Assembly (NCBI GenBank): GCA_025766275.1
Contig: JAFKAC010000049.1
Coordinates: 124,001 to 188,000 of the forward strand
Direction: 5' to 3'
DNA: 64,000 nucleotides
Source: Lactarius indigo
Lineage: Eukaryota; Basidiomycota; Agaricomycetes; Russulales; Russulaceae
Shown: positions 35,001 through 47,800 of the stretch, piece after piece
How the letters are laid out: each line of letters opens with the position of its first letter
Position numbering within the stretch: position 1 is the stretch's first letter
Made by a program: the position numbers and the translations under genes
Notes under the pieces: model-generated
What the model saw: the letters and a program-made list of their open reading frames with translations, nothing else
The model's database searches: none
Told to the model about the DNA's origin: nothing

Positions 35001-36706
35001 TTGGGACACTCATCGAGGGCATCTATGATGAGATAAATCGCCGGCTGCGCGGGGAGCTGTAGCATGTCCTTCAAGCATTGGACAAGAGCTTTATCATCGG
35101 GCAACCGCGATCCATTGTCGTAGCTGAAATAAAGGCGAGAAAGAATCCGGTAGCAAGAGTCTGACTTGGCGCAGAGTTGTACAAGGAGGGATGATAATAG
35201 ACCACGGATGTCCTGCTTTGTCGTATTTCTGAAGTCAAAGTAGTAATAGGCCGTCAAGCGCAATCCTGCGTCACGTAGGGCCATTGACTCTTCAATGATG
35301 GTGGAACTGTTGTCAAATGTCAATATGAATGTAGCTAGATGAGGTAAACGGATGTGGCACGCACCACAAAATGCTCTTCCCCGATCCCGCTACAGCGACA
35401 GGCTGCGGTCAGTCGCTAGAAACGAAATGAAGATTTTGGGATCGCGTACGATTACCGAGAATCCACAGAAGACAACCCTTCGCATTCCACTCCTTGAAAG
35501 TGCTGCCTCGGGTAAACCACACCGCCGATCCATCGCGAATATCTCTGCGTGCAATCACTTGATTTTCCGACGGGTCTGGGGGAGAAAGCCAACTTCTAGA
35601 GTTCTCGTGCAAACGATCACCTGTGAGGCGAGTTCACCGTTTGGAGCCACCTAAGGTAGATGAGAAAACATACGGCTAAATTTGTTTATTTCGTTTACTA
35701 CATCCTGCATGACAACTGGGACATGTTCATGAGCGCAAGATACGGTACGCCCGGGCCGCATAGTCTGGACGTACCGAGAGCCTTTCGAATTTCACTGGTT
35801 GACGCCTCGCCGCCTACAGACGATAGTCTGATCATGGGTTCGGTATCAACCAATGGGCTTCACCCACCATCCATGACCACTTTCATATTGTTCATAAGAC
35901 CGTGGACAATTTCCAAGATGTGCGCATCCGTCATCCGGGCCTCGTCCTGCGTGAGCCGGTCTAATCTACGCAGTATACTTTCGATCTCGCTGTCCCCCAA
36001 CAACTTCTTTGCGAATTGCTCTGGATTTAGTTCAGAACAAGAGCCTATACACACGGTAAGGAAGTGCTTACTAAATCTCCCTTGCTTGATCTGTTTCTTC
36101 GCCTGGGTAAGGATGGAAAGCAATTCGATCATTATCTTCACGATTATCTCGGTCATCAAAGGACTCAAGTCGATCTTGGTATAGATTTCGAGGCGCTTGA
36201 GGAAGTTTCCGATGCACTCAAAGAGTTCAAGGAGAGCGTCATAGCTCGCGCTGACTCCTTCAGCCGCCTGATATGATTGAGTATCAGAGAGTATCAGAGG
36301 GAAAAGGTTGGCCGATTCAAAATGGATGATAAAACGCACAGTGAAGAGGACATTGATGCCGACGAATATCAATTTTGCAGGTTGGAACGGAACCTGGTCG
36401 GGAAAGAGTAAAATGAGAACGTGACGATCGCCGCTCGCGGCTCACCAGACTAGTTGCCTCGCCAAAAATTCCAGAGAAGGCATGAACGAATTGCACAACA
36501 GGGTTGAGGCAATCTATGAATTTCCGATTCTTGTCTCGGTACTCCTTGAAGTCGCTCCTGTTCCTTTCGAGTAGTTCAAGGACGGCACTTGAAGAGTCAC
36601 AGCCCTTGATCTCTTCGGCGAACGGATTATCTTTTAGACTTATCGTCATTTTGTCAGCGTAATTATCCAATGCGTCGCGAATCAACTGAAAGTTCGGAGA
36701 AGACAT
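32047..36706 (-). CDS. NLR4: Goodbye-NACHT-ankyrin STAND protein, intact, lacks the acidic linker
   Basis: Complete model of 1383 codons plus stop. Exons: 36446-36706, 36340-36393, 36072-36267, 35868-36020, 35775-35813, 35674-35715, 35450-35620, 35365-35389, 34719-35306, 32047-34669. The NACHT exon is 588 nt, 12 shorter than the others: VVQSQKWSAED stands where paralogs have VVHSDRKMRKW. Walker A reads GNPGSGKS (Asn for Lys at position 2, still a valid P-loop). Walker B is YLIIDALDEC. About 19 ankyrin repeats are counted in two blocks (15 and 4). The acidic linker and one repeat of the paralogs are missing, replaced by PLAKRFGPPEPVNPWNGN. The C-terminus is QLLIEHGAT. Its 3' half is closest to NLR3. 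Confidence 0.91.
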
Positions 36707-37274
36707 TGTGGGGTAGTGAAATTTAATGAGGATGGCCACCTGTTGCAAGAGTCCGAGTCGCAGCGTGGACGGTGTTGACAGTCCCGGCCTGGAAGGTCGC
36801 CGGTCGCCGGTCCGTCACGATTGGCGCCGGTCGCAAATTTATTTTCAGTCACCAAAGGTTTCACCTAGCTAGGAATACCCCGATGAGCTAAACGGTTTAG
36901 TGCTCTGCATGTCCCATTAACTAGTGAACTGCCAAGTGAACTGCAAACCTGAGGCCTGGGGGGCGCGCGCGAGTGAACATTGGCATATAGCTTATCAACC
37001 AACGTCGAGGTCTTCTTCAAACGCGCTTCAAGTTGTGAGTCCACGCAAGATAAATACGAGAGAACAAAAAATCTTCCCCCCCGAACGATACTATGGCTCA
37101 TCACTACGCAATGACGAGAGACAGTTTTAGTGGGAGACGAGAGAACAGCAGACTCGCTGAGGTACAATATCGTACTCGATTTCAACTACGACTCCCGCCC
37201 CAACCTAGGCGTCCCTCCGCGTTGGGGGGGGTGATTCGTACGGGAAACTACGACAAGATGAGACCAGAAGAGGT
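36707..37274. other. NLR4 upstream region with truncated spacer
   Basis: No gene seen. It is the presumed NLR4 promoter. The motif CAACTACGACTCCCGCC near 37180 matches the DNA just 3' of the gene X stop in other units. Here the tail of gene X itself is missing and the sequence passes to DNA like that near 45985-46040 (GAAGAGGTGTGG). This implies a deletion of most of gene X. Confidence 0.45.
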
Positions 37275-37690
37275 GTGGCGCGGTGGTCAAGGAATTGGGT
37301 AAAAGTTGTCGTGCAATGCGTGATAGTGTGGCGGACCTGCTCGACGCCAGACCCGAAGGCCTGAAGGCTCCCATAATTCTTAGATGGTAGCTGGTTGTTG
37401 CTCGTAGCGCGCAATGCTGTACTGATTCGTAGGTAAGCTTTGGAGCGTGAGTCGTTGGGAGGAGGCAGTGGTAATAACAAGATGCAACAAATTATGCAGA
37501 ATATTAGAGGAGGAAACACTCGAAAAGGAAATTGGATCACCGAGAGGCTGTAGATTCACTACGAGACTCCCACTGGACGAAGTTTGAGACGTGGCGAGAA
37601 TCATGACTGCCAGGGACAACGTGGCTGACCGGAAGGACGAGAGAACATACAGGTGCAGTCAATGACTATCATAAGTTAGCCGTAGTGAGG
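37275..37690. other. Unexplained segment absent from paralogous spacers
   Basis: About 0.4 kb that interrupts the match to 46035-46080. It has two modest minus-strand frames (37205-37540 and 37380-37619) with Ser/Leu-rich products that I do not recognise. No clear inverted repeats or target duplicate were found. Confidence 0.35.
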
Positions 37691-38880
37691 CATAACACAT
37701 AGCAGTGTGATGGCTTCAGGTTGCTGATCAACGAATGTGATGAAGGCGACATGTGATCAGGTGGAGGCTCACCTGACTCTCACATCTTCCTGATAGTTCC
37801 GCAGCTTCCCAATTCATTGATTAGAACACAAGGAACGACACGTGGACGGTCCAGATCCGAGTCCGAACGCAACGCGACCGTGGTTGTATTGATCGTCACA
37901 TCATTTCATTAGACTCATACACGGTTACTCTAACTCAAGAAACAAGGGCAAAAGCTCGAGGCACGGGGTCAGTCAGCTCAACCATAAAGAGGAAGGTGGG
38001 ACAGACGGAGGAGCGGAGGAGGTACCAAGTATGTGCCATTGATCGGGCGTGCTAAGAGACGACCTTTTGTCTCGTCGGCTCAATTCGGCCCATTCAGGTA
38101 CGGCTGACGCAATTCATTCTCACACCAGCCCCTGCCCCAGCTCCATTCTGCTCTACATCGCCTCTCTGCTCCCATTCTACAATGTCGCTTTTTGGGGACC
38201 AAACTAAGCGCGATCATGGCGTGCAGGAATGTTTCTGCTCTTAGTAGTGCCCGTGGATAAGGGTTTTGGCTGTTCCTCTCCACCAGGACTATTTGCACAC
38301 CTGATCCGTGTGACGCGCTGTCGAAGAACGCTAATGGCGATGCAAAGCATGTCCCAGTATGCGCCTTTTTTTTTTTTTTGGTAATGCACACGTGCAGCAT
38401 TAGTCACCTATTTGGTGCTTGCGTGTGCCTGTTTCCCATGTACAACTCATGTTGGAGTGCTGGTATGTCTTTTTAGACGTTTGTAGAGGTATCGCTGACT
38501 AAGCTTTGATCGACAAGGGAGGAATCACCAGGCCGGGGAAACATATCAACCGAGTGCATCTTCACTTCGTAGGCACGCCAGGCAATCGTGCGTGCACAGA
38601 GACCCAGGGATAAAGCGAGGTATAATAAGACGATTTTTGGATGCGAGTAAAGTAAGGGTTCCTTCGGGACGGTGGCACAAGGCAGGCCGTGCCCCCGCAC
38701 TCGAGTATTTCATATGTGTCCGCGTGACCTTCCAGTTGCCCTCAAGGCCCCATCGGTGCGAAACCTCAGCATTATCAGGCCTACCTGGTTTCCAAAACCA
38801 ATGTTATCTATAGAGAACCGTTTAATATTTATCCGATGCATTGAGATACAAAGCATGAATTGGAAGGTCCAAGTAACTTC
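37691..38880. other. Decayed spacer: gene X 5' piece, segment Y copy 1, NLR5 3' flank
   Basis: 37700-37900 matches the 5' exon area of gene X (LINELGSCGTI on the minus strand, compare 46168-46260). 38182 starts the Y segment (ATGTCGCTTTTTGGGGACCA, plus strand), which stops after about 20 codons. 38380-38830 matches 48700-49150. An A/T run lies at 38366-38381. No intact gene is seen. Confidence 0.45.
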
Positions 38881-38905
38881 GTAGTTCAAGCAGGTGCGAT
38901 TCAGT

Positions 38906-41900
38906 TCAAGTCGCCCCATGCTCTATCAGTAATCGCACAACACTATGGTTCCCCCCCAAACTCGCCATTCGGAGTGGTGTCATACCATAATCTCCGATCA
39001 TGTTAACATTAGCCCTTTGTTCGATTAGCAGCCGCACGACCTCGGCGTCCCCATTTCCTGATGCGTGGTGTAATGGGGTGAAATGATACTGACATATCGT
39101 GTCGACATGGGCACCACAATCGAGTAACAACCGAGCGAGGTCGAGGTGTCCAGATTGAGACGACTTGTCTAGCGGAGTATGACCCTCTTTGTCACGACAA
39201 TCCACATCTGCGCCACATTCAATCAATAGCCGTGCAACCTCCAATCTTCCCTTGGCGGATGCCGAGTGCAACGCGGTTTGGCGGTGCGTGTTCCGAGAAT
39301 TGACGTCGATGCCACGATTTAGTAAAGATTGAACGACAGTCAAGCGTCCGCGTGCCGATGCAACATGCAATGTCAACTCGTCTCCGCCATCGGGGGTATC
39401 TTCGTCATTTCCGACATTCTTATCATCTTCCAGCAACAATTCATCGACATCTGGACTGTCCTGAGACCCCGCTTCTGGTGGGGCCAAACCCATGCGCTTG
39501 GCCAGAAACCTTGCGACCTTAACCTTCGCATTGCGAGACGCCACGTCGAAGGGGGATTCGCCCTTGCCATCTTGCACATTGATATCCGCTCCCGACTCCA
39601 GTAACATCTCTACAACACCCAGGTGCCCCCCTCGAGCCGCTGCGTGTAATGATGTCCGCCCTTCGCTATCTCTTGAGCCCACATTTGAGCCACATTTGAT
39701 GAGGAAACGCGCGACATCAAGCTTTCCGTTACTAGATGCGCGATGTAACGGTGTTTCCTGGGAGCTGGTTTGTTTATCGATGTCTGCGCCGCACTCGGCC
39801 AGCAATTCCACGATCGCAAGATGTCCATTGGCCGATGCGTCATGAAGTGGAGACGAAAGGTCAACATCCTCGACATTTACCTCCGCTCCACGCTCAATGA
39901 GAGAAGCAGCAACGTCGAGCTTCCTGCCGCCTAATGCGAGGTGTAGGGGAGTCTTTTCGTTTGCACTCCGCACATTGACATCTATGCTGCATGTAAGCAA
40001 AATTTCCATGAGGTCGAGGAGCCCGTTTCGCGATGCATGGTGCAGCGGAGTCGGGCCGTCCCTATCTTTAAGCGTGGGATTTGCATGATGCTCGATTAAC
40101 AAGCGCGCAACTTCGAGTTTTTCGTCGCGCAGCGCAAGGTGTAGTGGAGTTTCTTGGTACCGGTCTGTCTTATTCAGGGCCGAATCGTGTTCGATCAGTA
40201 GTTGAACAATGCCGAGGTACCCTGCGGACGATGCCAGATGCAACGGAGTCAGGAGATCTTTGTCCTGCACATTTGGATCTGCACCGTTAACAAGTGAGTC
40301 CTGGACGATATTGAGATGCCCGTGCTTTGACGCTTGGTGCAATGGTGTTGACTGATCGTTATCGCGGGATGATACATCCGCGCCACTCTTGATTAAAATG
40401 CGCACAACCTCCGGACGTCCAAATTGTGATGCCATCGCTAATGAAGTTTTGCCTTCTTCATCGCGGAAATCTAAGGATGCATCGCAATCAAGCAAATATT
40501 TCACGATATCCGGATGCCCGACTCTTGATGCGGTTTGCAATGAAGACGCGGAACCTCCGAGTCCATCCCGGGAATCTATACGTGCCCCACGCTCTACTAG
40601 CAGCCGGCAAACCTCCAGCGTGCCGCTTATTATTGCGAATTGCAATGCCTGGTCTGCCTCGTCGGTCGTGGCGGTGCTAACGCCTGCTTGGTGTTCGAGT
40701 AACAATTGCAGCGCATTGCGATCACCGCAGATTGACGCGATGTACAAAAGAGTTAATTCATCAGCACCCGGCGCATTGATATCCGCGCCATGCCGAAGTA
40801 AGGCACGAACGACATCAATCTCTCGGTTAGAAACTGCAGCATACAAGGGGGTCACGTATCGACCGCCCCTAGCATTGACATCCCCTGGGTAGGTGACTGC
40901 GAGGTGTTCTACAATGTAGGGAAAGCCACAGAACGAAGCATAGTATAACGGCGATCCCTCTGGCTCCTTTGGACGCACAGTTGTCATTTGTCCCACCCAA
41001 GGATGGTCAAAGTCGTATATCCACACCCATGCCGACAACTGTGGCGTATTTCGGTCAAAGAGACGCTCCATGAGACTCTGGATACTCGATGACACGCCAT
41101 CGAATTTGGCATGCTCGACCCAGTGCCGGGCCGCGTAGATCGCAAGCGGTTGCTTTTCCACCACACTCTTGTCGACTTGGTCATCAACGCTGAGTAAGAT
41201 GCTGAGGCAAGCTCGCGCGAGAGTTGTGTGTGCGGAATGAGGGAGGATGTGATAGTGAGAGAGACAGTCTCCTGCCTTGGCAAGGCGGTCAGATTCCAGA
41301 AACTCCCTGACCGTGAAATGCGCAAATTGAACGACTGGGAAACCATCTACATTGACGACAGTGATTAGACTGGAACAGGTCGATATCAAGCATTTCTGCG
41401 CGTCCTCAGAGCGCCAATCTATGTGGTCCTCCGAATCACCTCCGACGTCGAATAGGACGGCAAGGACGTCTGCGAGCTCTGCAAGGCGAAGTGGGCGAAC
41501 GGAGACGCAGAGGCACTGAAAAAGGCAGCGGGCGTATTCTCGGCTATCCTTGTCGATGCCCAACAAGATACGCTCATATGTTTCGTCTAAAGTCTGAGGC
41601 AATTCCTTCAGGGCCCGCGCAATCGTTCCTGGAATGCGGCGACGTAACGCTTCCAGTTGGCAAAAAACCCAGCGGAACCTATGATCGAATGAGATAAAAT
41701 TAAGGTCAGGTGAAAAGGATTACTTACATCCCGTCGGCCTTCTCAGAGATGGTGTCGATAACTAATTTCTTATCTTCCGCTCTCCATTTTCGCATCTTGC
41801 GGTCCGAATGCACAACAGAAGTGACATAGTCGATGATATCCCGTTTCTGCCCGTCTTCGTCATGAAGAGAAACAGTGTAAGATGCCAAAGGCTCGAGAGT

Positions 41901-43730
41901 TTCTAGGATATCGGCCTCGGGACGACCGGTCGCACAGACGCGAAGATTCGGAAGGCGTGACTCGACAAGGTCTTCTATGAGCGCAAGGACCCGATCGCGT
42001 GGGGAAACTACGCCAGTGGTGCTAGGACACTCGTCGAGAGCATCTATGATGAGATAGATGGTGGGCTGCTTTGGGAGACCGAGCATGTCCTTTAGGCATT
42101 TGACAAGCGCTTTGTCATCGGGCGACCGTGATCCATTATCGTAGGTGGAAATAAAGGCGGAAAAGGATCTGATAGCAAGCGTCTGATTTGGCGCAGAGCT
42201 GCACGAGAAGGGATGATAGTAAGCCGCGGACGTCCTGCTTTGCCGTATTTCTGAAGTCGAAGTAGTAATAAGCCGTCAAGCGCAATCCCGCGTCACGTAG
42301 GGCCATGGACTCTTCAATGATGGTTGAACTAGTAATACCAATATGAATAAAGCTGGACGAGGTAAACGGACGCGGCACAGACCACAGAATGCTCTTCCCC
42401 GATCTCGCTACAGTAACAGGCCACCATCAATTCCCGTGGAAGGGAAACACGTTCGGAATCGCTTACGTTTTCCAAGGATCAACAGAAGACAACCTTTCGC
42501 GTTCCACTCCTCGAAGTTGCTGCCTCGGATAAACCATACCGCAGACCCGTCGCTGATATCTCTGCGTGCGGCTACTTGGTTTTCCGACAGGTCTGGGGGG
42601 GAAAGCCAAGTAATAGATCTCTCGTGCAAACGGTCACCTGCAAGACGAGTTCTCCTTCCGATTTACGCATAGTGAATAAGACAACACACGATTCATTTTG
42701 TTTATTTCGTTTATGACCTCTTGCATGGTAACTGTTTGACGATAAGCGCGGGATATGATTAATAAGCAATATTTCGGCGTACTGAGGGTCGTCCGGATCG
42801 AAACGATCGACGCCTCGCCACCTATAGGCAACCTGATCAGATGTTCGGAATCAACCAATGGGCTTCACTCACCATCCATGACCACTTTCATGTTGTTCAT
42901 AAGACCGTGGACAACTTCCAAAATGTGCGCCTCCATCATACGGGCCTCGTCCTGCGTGAGCCGGTCCAATCTACGCAATATACTTTCGATCTCGCTGTCC
43001 CCCAACAACTTCTTTGCGAATTGCTCTGGAATGAGTTCAGGACAAGAGACTATACACACGGTAAGGAAGCGCTTACTGGGTCGTCCTTGTTTTATTTGTT
43101 TCTTCGCCTGGGAAAGGATAGAAAGCAATTCGACCATTATCTTCACGATTATCTCTGTCATAAAAGGGCTCAAGTCGATCTTGGTATAAATGTCGAGACG
43201 CTTGAGGAAGTTTCCGATGCATTCAAAGAGTTCAAGGAGAGCGTCATAGCTCGCGCTGACACCTTCGGCCGTCTGGCGTATTCAGTTCGGATGTCACATC
43301 ATATCAGGGGAATGTTGGAAGATAGAAAACGAAGGAAAATACGTACGGTGAAGAGGACATTGATGCCGACGAAGACCAGATTTGCAGGTTGAAATGGAAC
43401 CTGGTGGAGAAAAAGTAAAATAATTAAAAAGTAAAAATAAAAACCCCGTGACGATCGCTCGCGGCTCACTAGACTAGTTGCCTCGCCAAGAATTCCAGAG
43501 AAGGCGTGAACGAATTGCACAACCGGGTTGAGGCAGTCAATGAACTTTCGATTATTGTCCCGATATTCCTTGAACTCGTCCCTGTTCCTTTCGAGTAACT
43601 GAAGGATGGCACTGGGAGAATCGCAGCCGTTTATCTCTTCGGCGAACGGATTGTCTTGCAGATCGATCTTCATTCGTTCGACGTAATTATCCAACGCATC
43701 GCGAATCAACTGAAGGTTCGGGGAAGACAT
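38906..43730 (-). pseudogene. NLR5: Goodbye-NACHT-ankyrin gene with frameshift in NACHT
   Basis: Exons by comparison: 43470-43730, 43347-43400, 43077-43272, 42873-43025, 42783-42821, 42690-42731, 42467-42637, 42383-42407, 41728-42328, 38906-41678. The NACHT exon is 601 nt instead of 600: an extra A in GGAAATAAAGG near 42148-42152 (paralogs have GGAATAAAGG) shifts the frame after CYQILFRLY. The protein would stop before Walker B (YLIIDALDEC, still readable in the other frame). Without that base 1437 codons would be open. The P-loop is GKPRSGKS, and the intron after the microexon starts GTCTGT, a weak donor. About 20 ankyrin repeats (15 and 5) surround an acidic linker. It is probably a recent pseudogene, though a sequencing error in the A-run could mimic this. 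Confidence 0.85.
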
Positions 43731-44663
43731 TTTTGAGAAGGAATAGAGAGTTGGCAGTAGTCGAGTTCAGTGAGGATGGCCGCCAGTTCAAGTTGCAATC
43801 AATCATAGAGGGTAGTCACGATCATCGCGAATTTCCCGCGGAGAAATGACTAATCTCAGCCTTTGTCACGATCACGATCAAAGGTTGTAGTATTTCCGAG
43901 TCCGCACTTGACCACCTCATTAACTACCTCCGAGTCCGGCTCCATGTTCTCCTTGATTTTGGTGTGATACATGGCTACTGGATCTCCAAATCGAGAAAGA
44001 AAGTGTCTCTATCACTGACGTTGCTGATCCTCTGAGGTATTGAAGTCAAGTTTCAGAACACTGTACTAACAAATTTGGAATGGGGTCCAAGACACGGACG
44101 GACTCGGAGTCACGCGTGATCCGGTGATGATGCATTGCCTTGCGGAAGGGAGCTCACACGTTCCACGTCCCACTTGTCACAGTGGGGCCCATGAACGTTC
44201 ATGAACTTCCTTGCCAAGTTCGCACTATTGAGTTTGATTTCCTGAGTCACGGAGGCCCCATGTCCACACCAACTGGCTGAATGTTGACTAGCACCACCGC
44301 CCATAATCATGAACTCTGTTACCTGTGTTGCCAGTGCCGCCCATCACAGTGTTCATCAACAAGCGCATCAAAACTTACTTATAAGCAAGCTTTGGTGAGT
44401 TTTTGTTTCTGAGTACCGCAGACCGTGTCCAGTTGGCTATCCTATCATCGCTTCCGCAAGGAAAAGTGATCTGTAAAGCTTAAGTCCACTCGAAAAAACG
44501 ACAATGAGAAAACAAAGGCACTTTCCAAAACAGAAAACAGAAAAAAAAAAAATTATGGCTTCATCACGACAAGACGGAAAATCTGGTTTTTTTGGGTGAA
44601 GAAACAACACAAATGCCGCACTCGCTCCATCATACATGGCTCAACTACGACTCCCACCTCAAC
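43731..44663. promoter_or_regulatory. NLR5 upstream region
   Basis: No gene seen. The part nearest the start (43731-43830) and the part at 44430-44660 match the other NLR upstream regions. The middle (about 43830-44400) is unique in the window. An A-run lies near 44540-44553. Confidence 0.45.
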
Positions 44664-46510
44664 CTAGTCATCCTTCCCCGTGTCCCTCTGCGGCGGCGAA
44701 GCTGCAAACCCATTTAATGATGAGCGCGGCGTGGGCGGGAAGTGACCAAAGCCAGGTGTACCCCGGCACTCGTGGCCACTGTTGGCGACGTGCGGCCTAG
44801 AGAACGGAAGCGGGACTGAGGCAGGTGAGAAGTGGGAGTCGGTGAGCTTGCGGGAGAGCTGGCATAATTCGAGGCCCGCCTGCAGGTCGAGCTGTAGGGC
44901 GATCTGACCTCCGCCCAGCCACCTGGGAGTAGCGTGCGCGCGGAGCGTTCCACTAGTTCATTCGCTGCGCAGGACGCTCCGTGAGGAATCGGGGGCCGGC
45001 GATGCTACCTGCGTCATCTGACCCTGCGACGGCCAATATCACCAGTCTGTGGCGTGGAGGCCCCACGATTCGCATTGATGAGGGTCTCGTTCAATCCCAT
45101 GGAGGAGCACCACTAGTTCTCTTGAGGTAAGCGAACCATAAATACGGCGCGTACAGCCTCAATTGTTGTCTGGTTTGTACAAATCGAGCGAGCGATGGAA
45201 GAGATCTGCGATGGAAGAGATTAGCCGTGCGCCTAGACGTGTTCTAATTATAATACATGACTGGTCCAACAGGGATCACGTGAGCGACTCACTTGTGCAA
45301 TAGCTTATCCAGCGCCAAATACGCCGTCCTGGTGGAATCCTTTTGCTGAGGTATAATCTGTCACCAACATCATGCAGGTCGACGGTCAAATCTGAGAATA
45401 CAGTCAGCGTCTTACGGTCCAGCAGGGAGGTATGATACACACATCTACAGAGCATATCGACGATCAAATCGACATTGACATCCAAATGACTCGCAGGGGT
45501 GTGATCCACGCCAAACTCGTAATCTGGTCAGTCCCATACGAACTCGCCAAATGACATTCGCGATGAGAAGAAGAGCGATGATGGTAATAAAGAGGGTGAG
45601 GAAACCGCGCTCGCTCGAGCAACTGCGACATGAATTTGGTAAAAGCATCAAACTCTCGGGGGAGGCAGGTGCGACAGTGTCGATCTTGTCGAGGGGGGCC
45701 TGTTATGCGGGTTCCTCGGACTGACTTGAAAGGGAGGAGGAAGGAGCACTTTATAAAGAAATATTGCAACACTGAGCTGTGTCAGTTATGTGTTACTACA
45801 CTTTAGGCTAATATAGCAGGACTCCGGAACCACGCACCCTTTCAAGACCCTCAGCCGCCCACTTCCCTCATCAAATGGTGGGTAAAATTAACATAACTCA
45901 CCTCAAGTCATATCACCCGCATCGCCTCGACAACATCGAGCTGGTCGCAACTAGATAGAGGATGTCAATCGCCATGTCGGGTTAGACGCTGCCGACCTGT
46001 GATCCGCACATGAGACTACGAAGGACGAGATAGGAAGAGGTGTGGTGTGCCGGCCGAGGATTTGAAGTGAGGCACAGCGCATAGCGAAGTCTTGAGTGAA
46101 GTGAGGGTTTGCAATTAACGAATGAAGGAGATATTACCACCAGTAGAGGCGCACCTGACTTGTGTAGCTACCCGATGGTTCTACAGCTTCCGAATTCATC
46201 GATAAGACTCCAACGATACGTGAACGGTCCAAATCTGAACGCAACGCGATCGTGGTCATATTGATCGACATAGCAGCTCATTTGGTGCGTATCCACCATG
46301 GTGCAGGTCTCACGGTTACCCTGGGCGAAAGGCACGAGGTGTAGGCATCGACTCGGCCATGAAAAGGAGGAAGGTGAGACAGGCAAGGAAGAGGTGATGT
46401 GAGAAGGAGCAACTAGAGTGCGTGCTGTCGTGGTTGGGGAGATGAGCGTCGACCCAGTTTCAGCCAGAGACGGCTGACCCAATTTGTTCTCACACCAGCC
46501 CCTCACTAGG
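44664..46510 (-). pseudogene. Gene X copy B, most complete remnant
   Basis: Minus-strand remnant, unidentified. From its 5' end: an exon near 46168-46330 with TCTMVDTHQMS, DHDRVAFRFGPFTYRW and LIDEFGSCRTI, where the copy near 56110-56250 reads nearly the same. Then come a hydrophobic stretch (FLTLFITIIALLLIANVIW, about 45560-45620), VDLHDVGDRLYLSK (about 45340-45380) and, with one frameshift, TAYLALDKLLHK before a possible donor site. The tail near 44664-44900 ends DTGKDD. Layout suggests a signal or ectodomain part, one membrane segment and a Ser/Pro-rich tail (inference). Frames are broken. Confidence 0.5.
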
Positions 46511-46548
46511 CCTCACTGTCTTCGGCTCTTCCCTGCTCCCATTCGACA

Positions 46549-47021
46549 ATGTCGCTGTTTTGGGACCAAACTCACCGTAACTATGGCGTGCAGAAATCCT
46601 CTCTTGATATTTTACTCTCCGTGGCGACCGGACATGAGGGCTTTGGTCAGTTTCATTTCACCAGTGGTCATTCACACATTCAAACTGTCTCATGCGCTTT
46701 CCAAGAACGCCAGCTACTGTGCTGCTGGCTTTCTTCGAAAATAGGTCAGTGATACGAGGCACAACTCCTTTGGCCCCACCTCCCCGCCCCTAGCGCGCAG
46801 CTCTCCCTCTGAAATATGCATACATGTACCCTAGCCTCCCCGGTTCATCCCCTCTTGACAGACCTCGTACTGCTTATGCCTGTCCGTATGGAACGACGAT
46901 CCTTCAAGTTCTCATATACCTCGGCATTCTTCCTTACTAGTATGTTGCATGTACTCGCTACTTCTCTCGCCATCTTGGCTCTGATCAAGCCTTAGAGGAC
47001 TTCCCATGTTCATGTGCCCGG
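46549..47021 (+). pseudogene. Segment Y copy 2, 5' part
   Basis: A plus-strand frame starting MSLFWDQTHRNYGV (46549-46752) has relatives at 38182 and 56459, both cut short. The product is not recognised. The solo LTR at 47022-47800 separates it from the sequence at 47801-48580. Confidence 0.35.
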
Positions 47022-47800
47022 TGTAGCGGTATGACTTATCGCATACAACTAGACCAAGGTGAAAGTTAGTGAACTGAACTGGGGTACACCCAAGCCTAAC
47101 GCGGAGACAAGTCACGCGCCGAACGTACAGGCACAGCGGAGAGTAAGCACACTTGAGGCCTTTATGCAAGACCAAAGGCTAGGTGATCACACTGTGGCAC
47201 GCTGAGTGGAGAACCAAGAGGACAAGTTCAACATTGGAGAGGTAAGGGAAGTACAAGGGAAATACGCACCTGAGTGGAGAACCAAGAGGACAAGTTGGTT
47301 CCACTCAGGACGCTACATGAGGGTTTATATACTATGCTGCGGCTGAGTTCGAATTACTATAGAACCTTGTTACTAAAGGTAAGTGTAATAGTAATGAGTC
47401 AGACGCTGACGCGTCGTGTCTAATAATAGCGTTATCTTATTGTGCTGACTGATGCACAGTCATTAACGCTGACAGAACAATGACGTGTCCTTATCTATGA
47501 GTCACAACCCTATGACAACGTAGTCTAGAACTATCTAGAATGTTCCCTGCTTATCGTCCAATGAGAAACTTACTATACTAATGAGGAAAGTGCCCTAAAG
47601 AGGTAACATCCGATAAGGAAGTCACTCTCCCAGGGTCACGTGCTTGGGGTGCACATGTTGGCATATCACGTGACTAACCATCTTATCATATCTAATGATA
47701 AGGTCTTGGATGTTTGAGCACAATGTTGGAGTCTCGTATCTCCACCAAATAAATCCGTAAAAATACAGAAAAATAGGGCAGAAATAGCGCGTCCGTGACA
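47022..47800. repeat. Solo LTR, 779 bp
   Basis: It begins TGTAGCGGTATG and ends GCGTCCGTGACA, flanked by CCCGG at 47017-47021 and 47801-47805. Two copies of GAGTGGAGAACCAAGAGGAC (about 47209 and 47272) lie inside, and a TATA-like TTTATATA at about 47322 suggests the promoter. No coding region. Confidence 0.82.
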
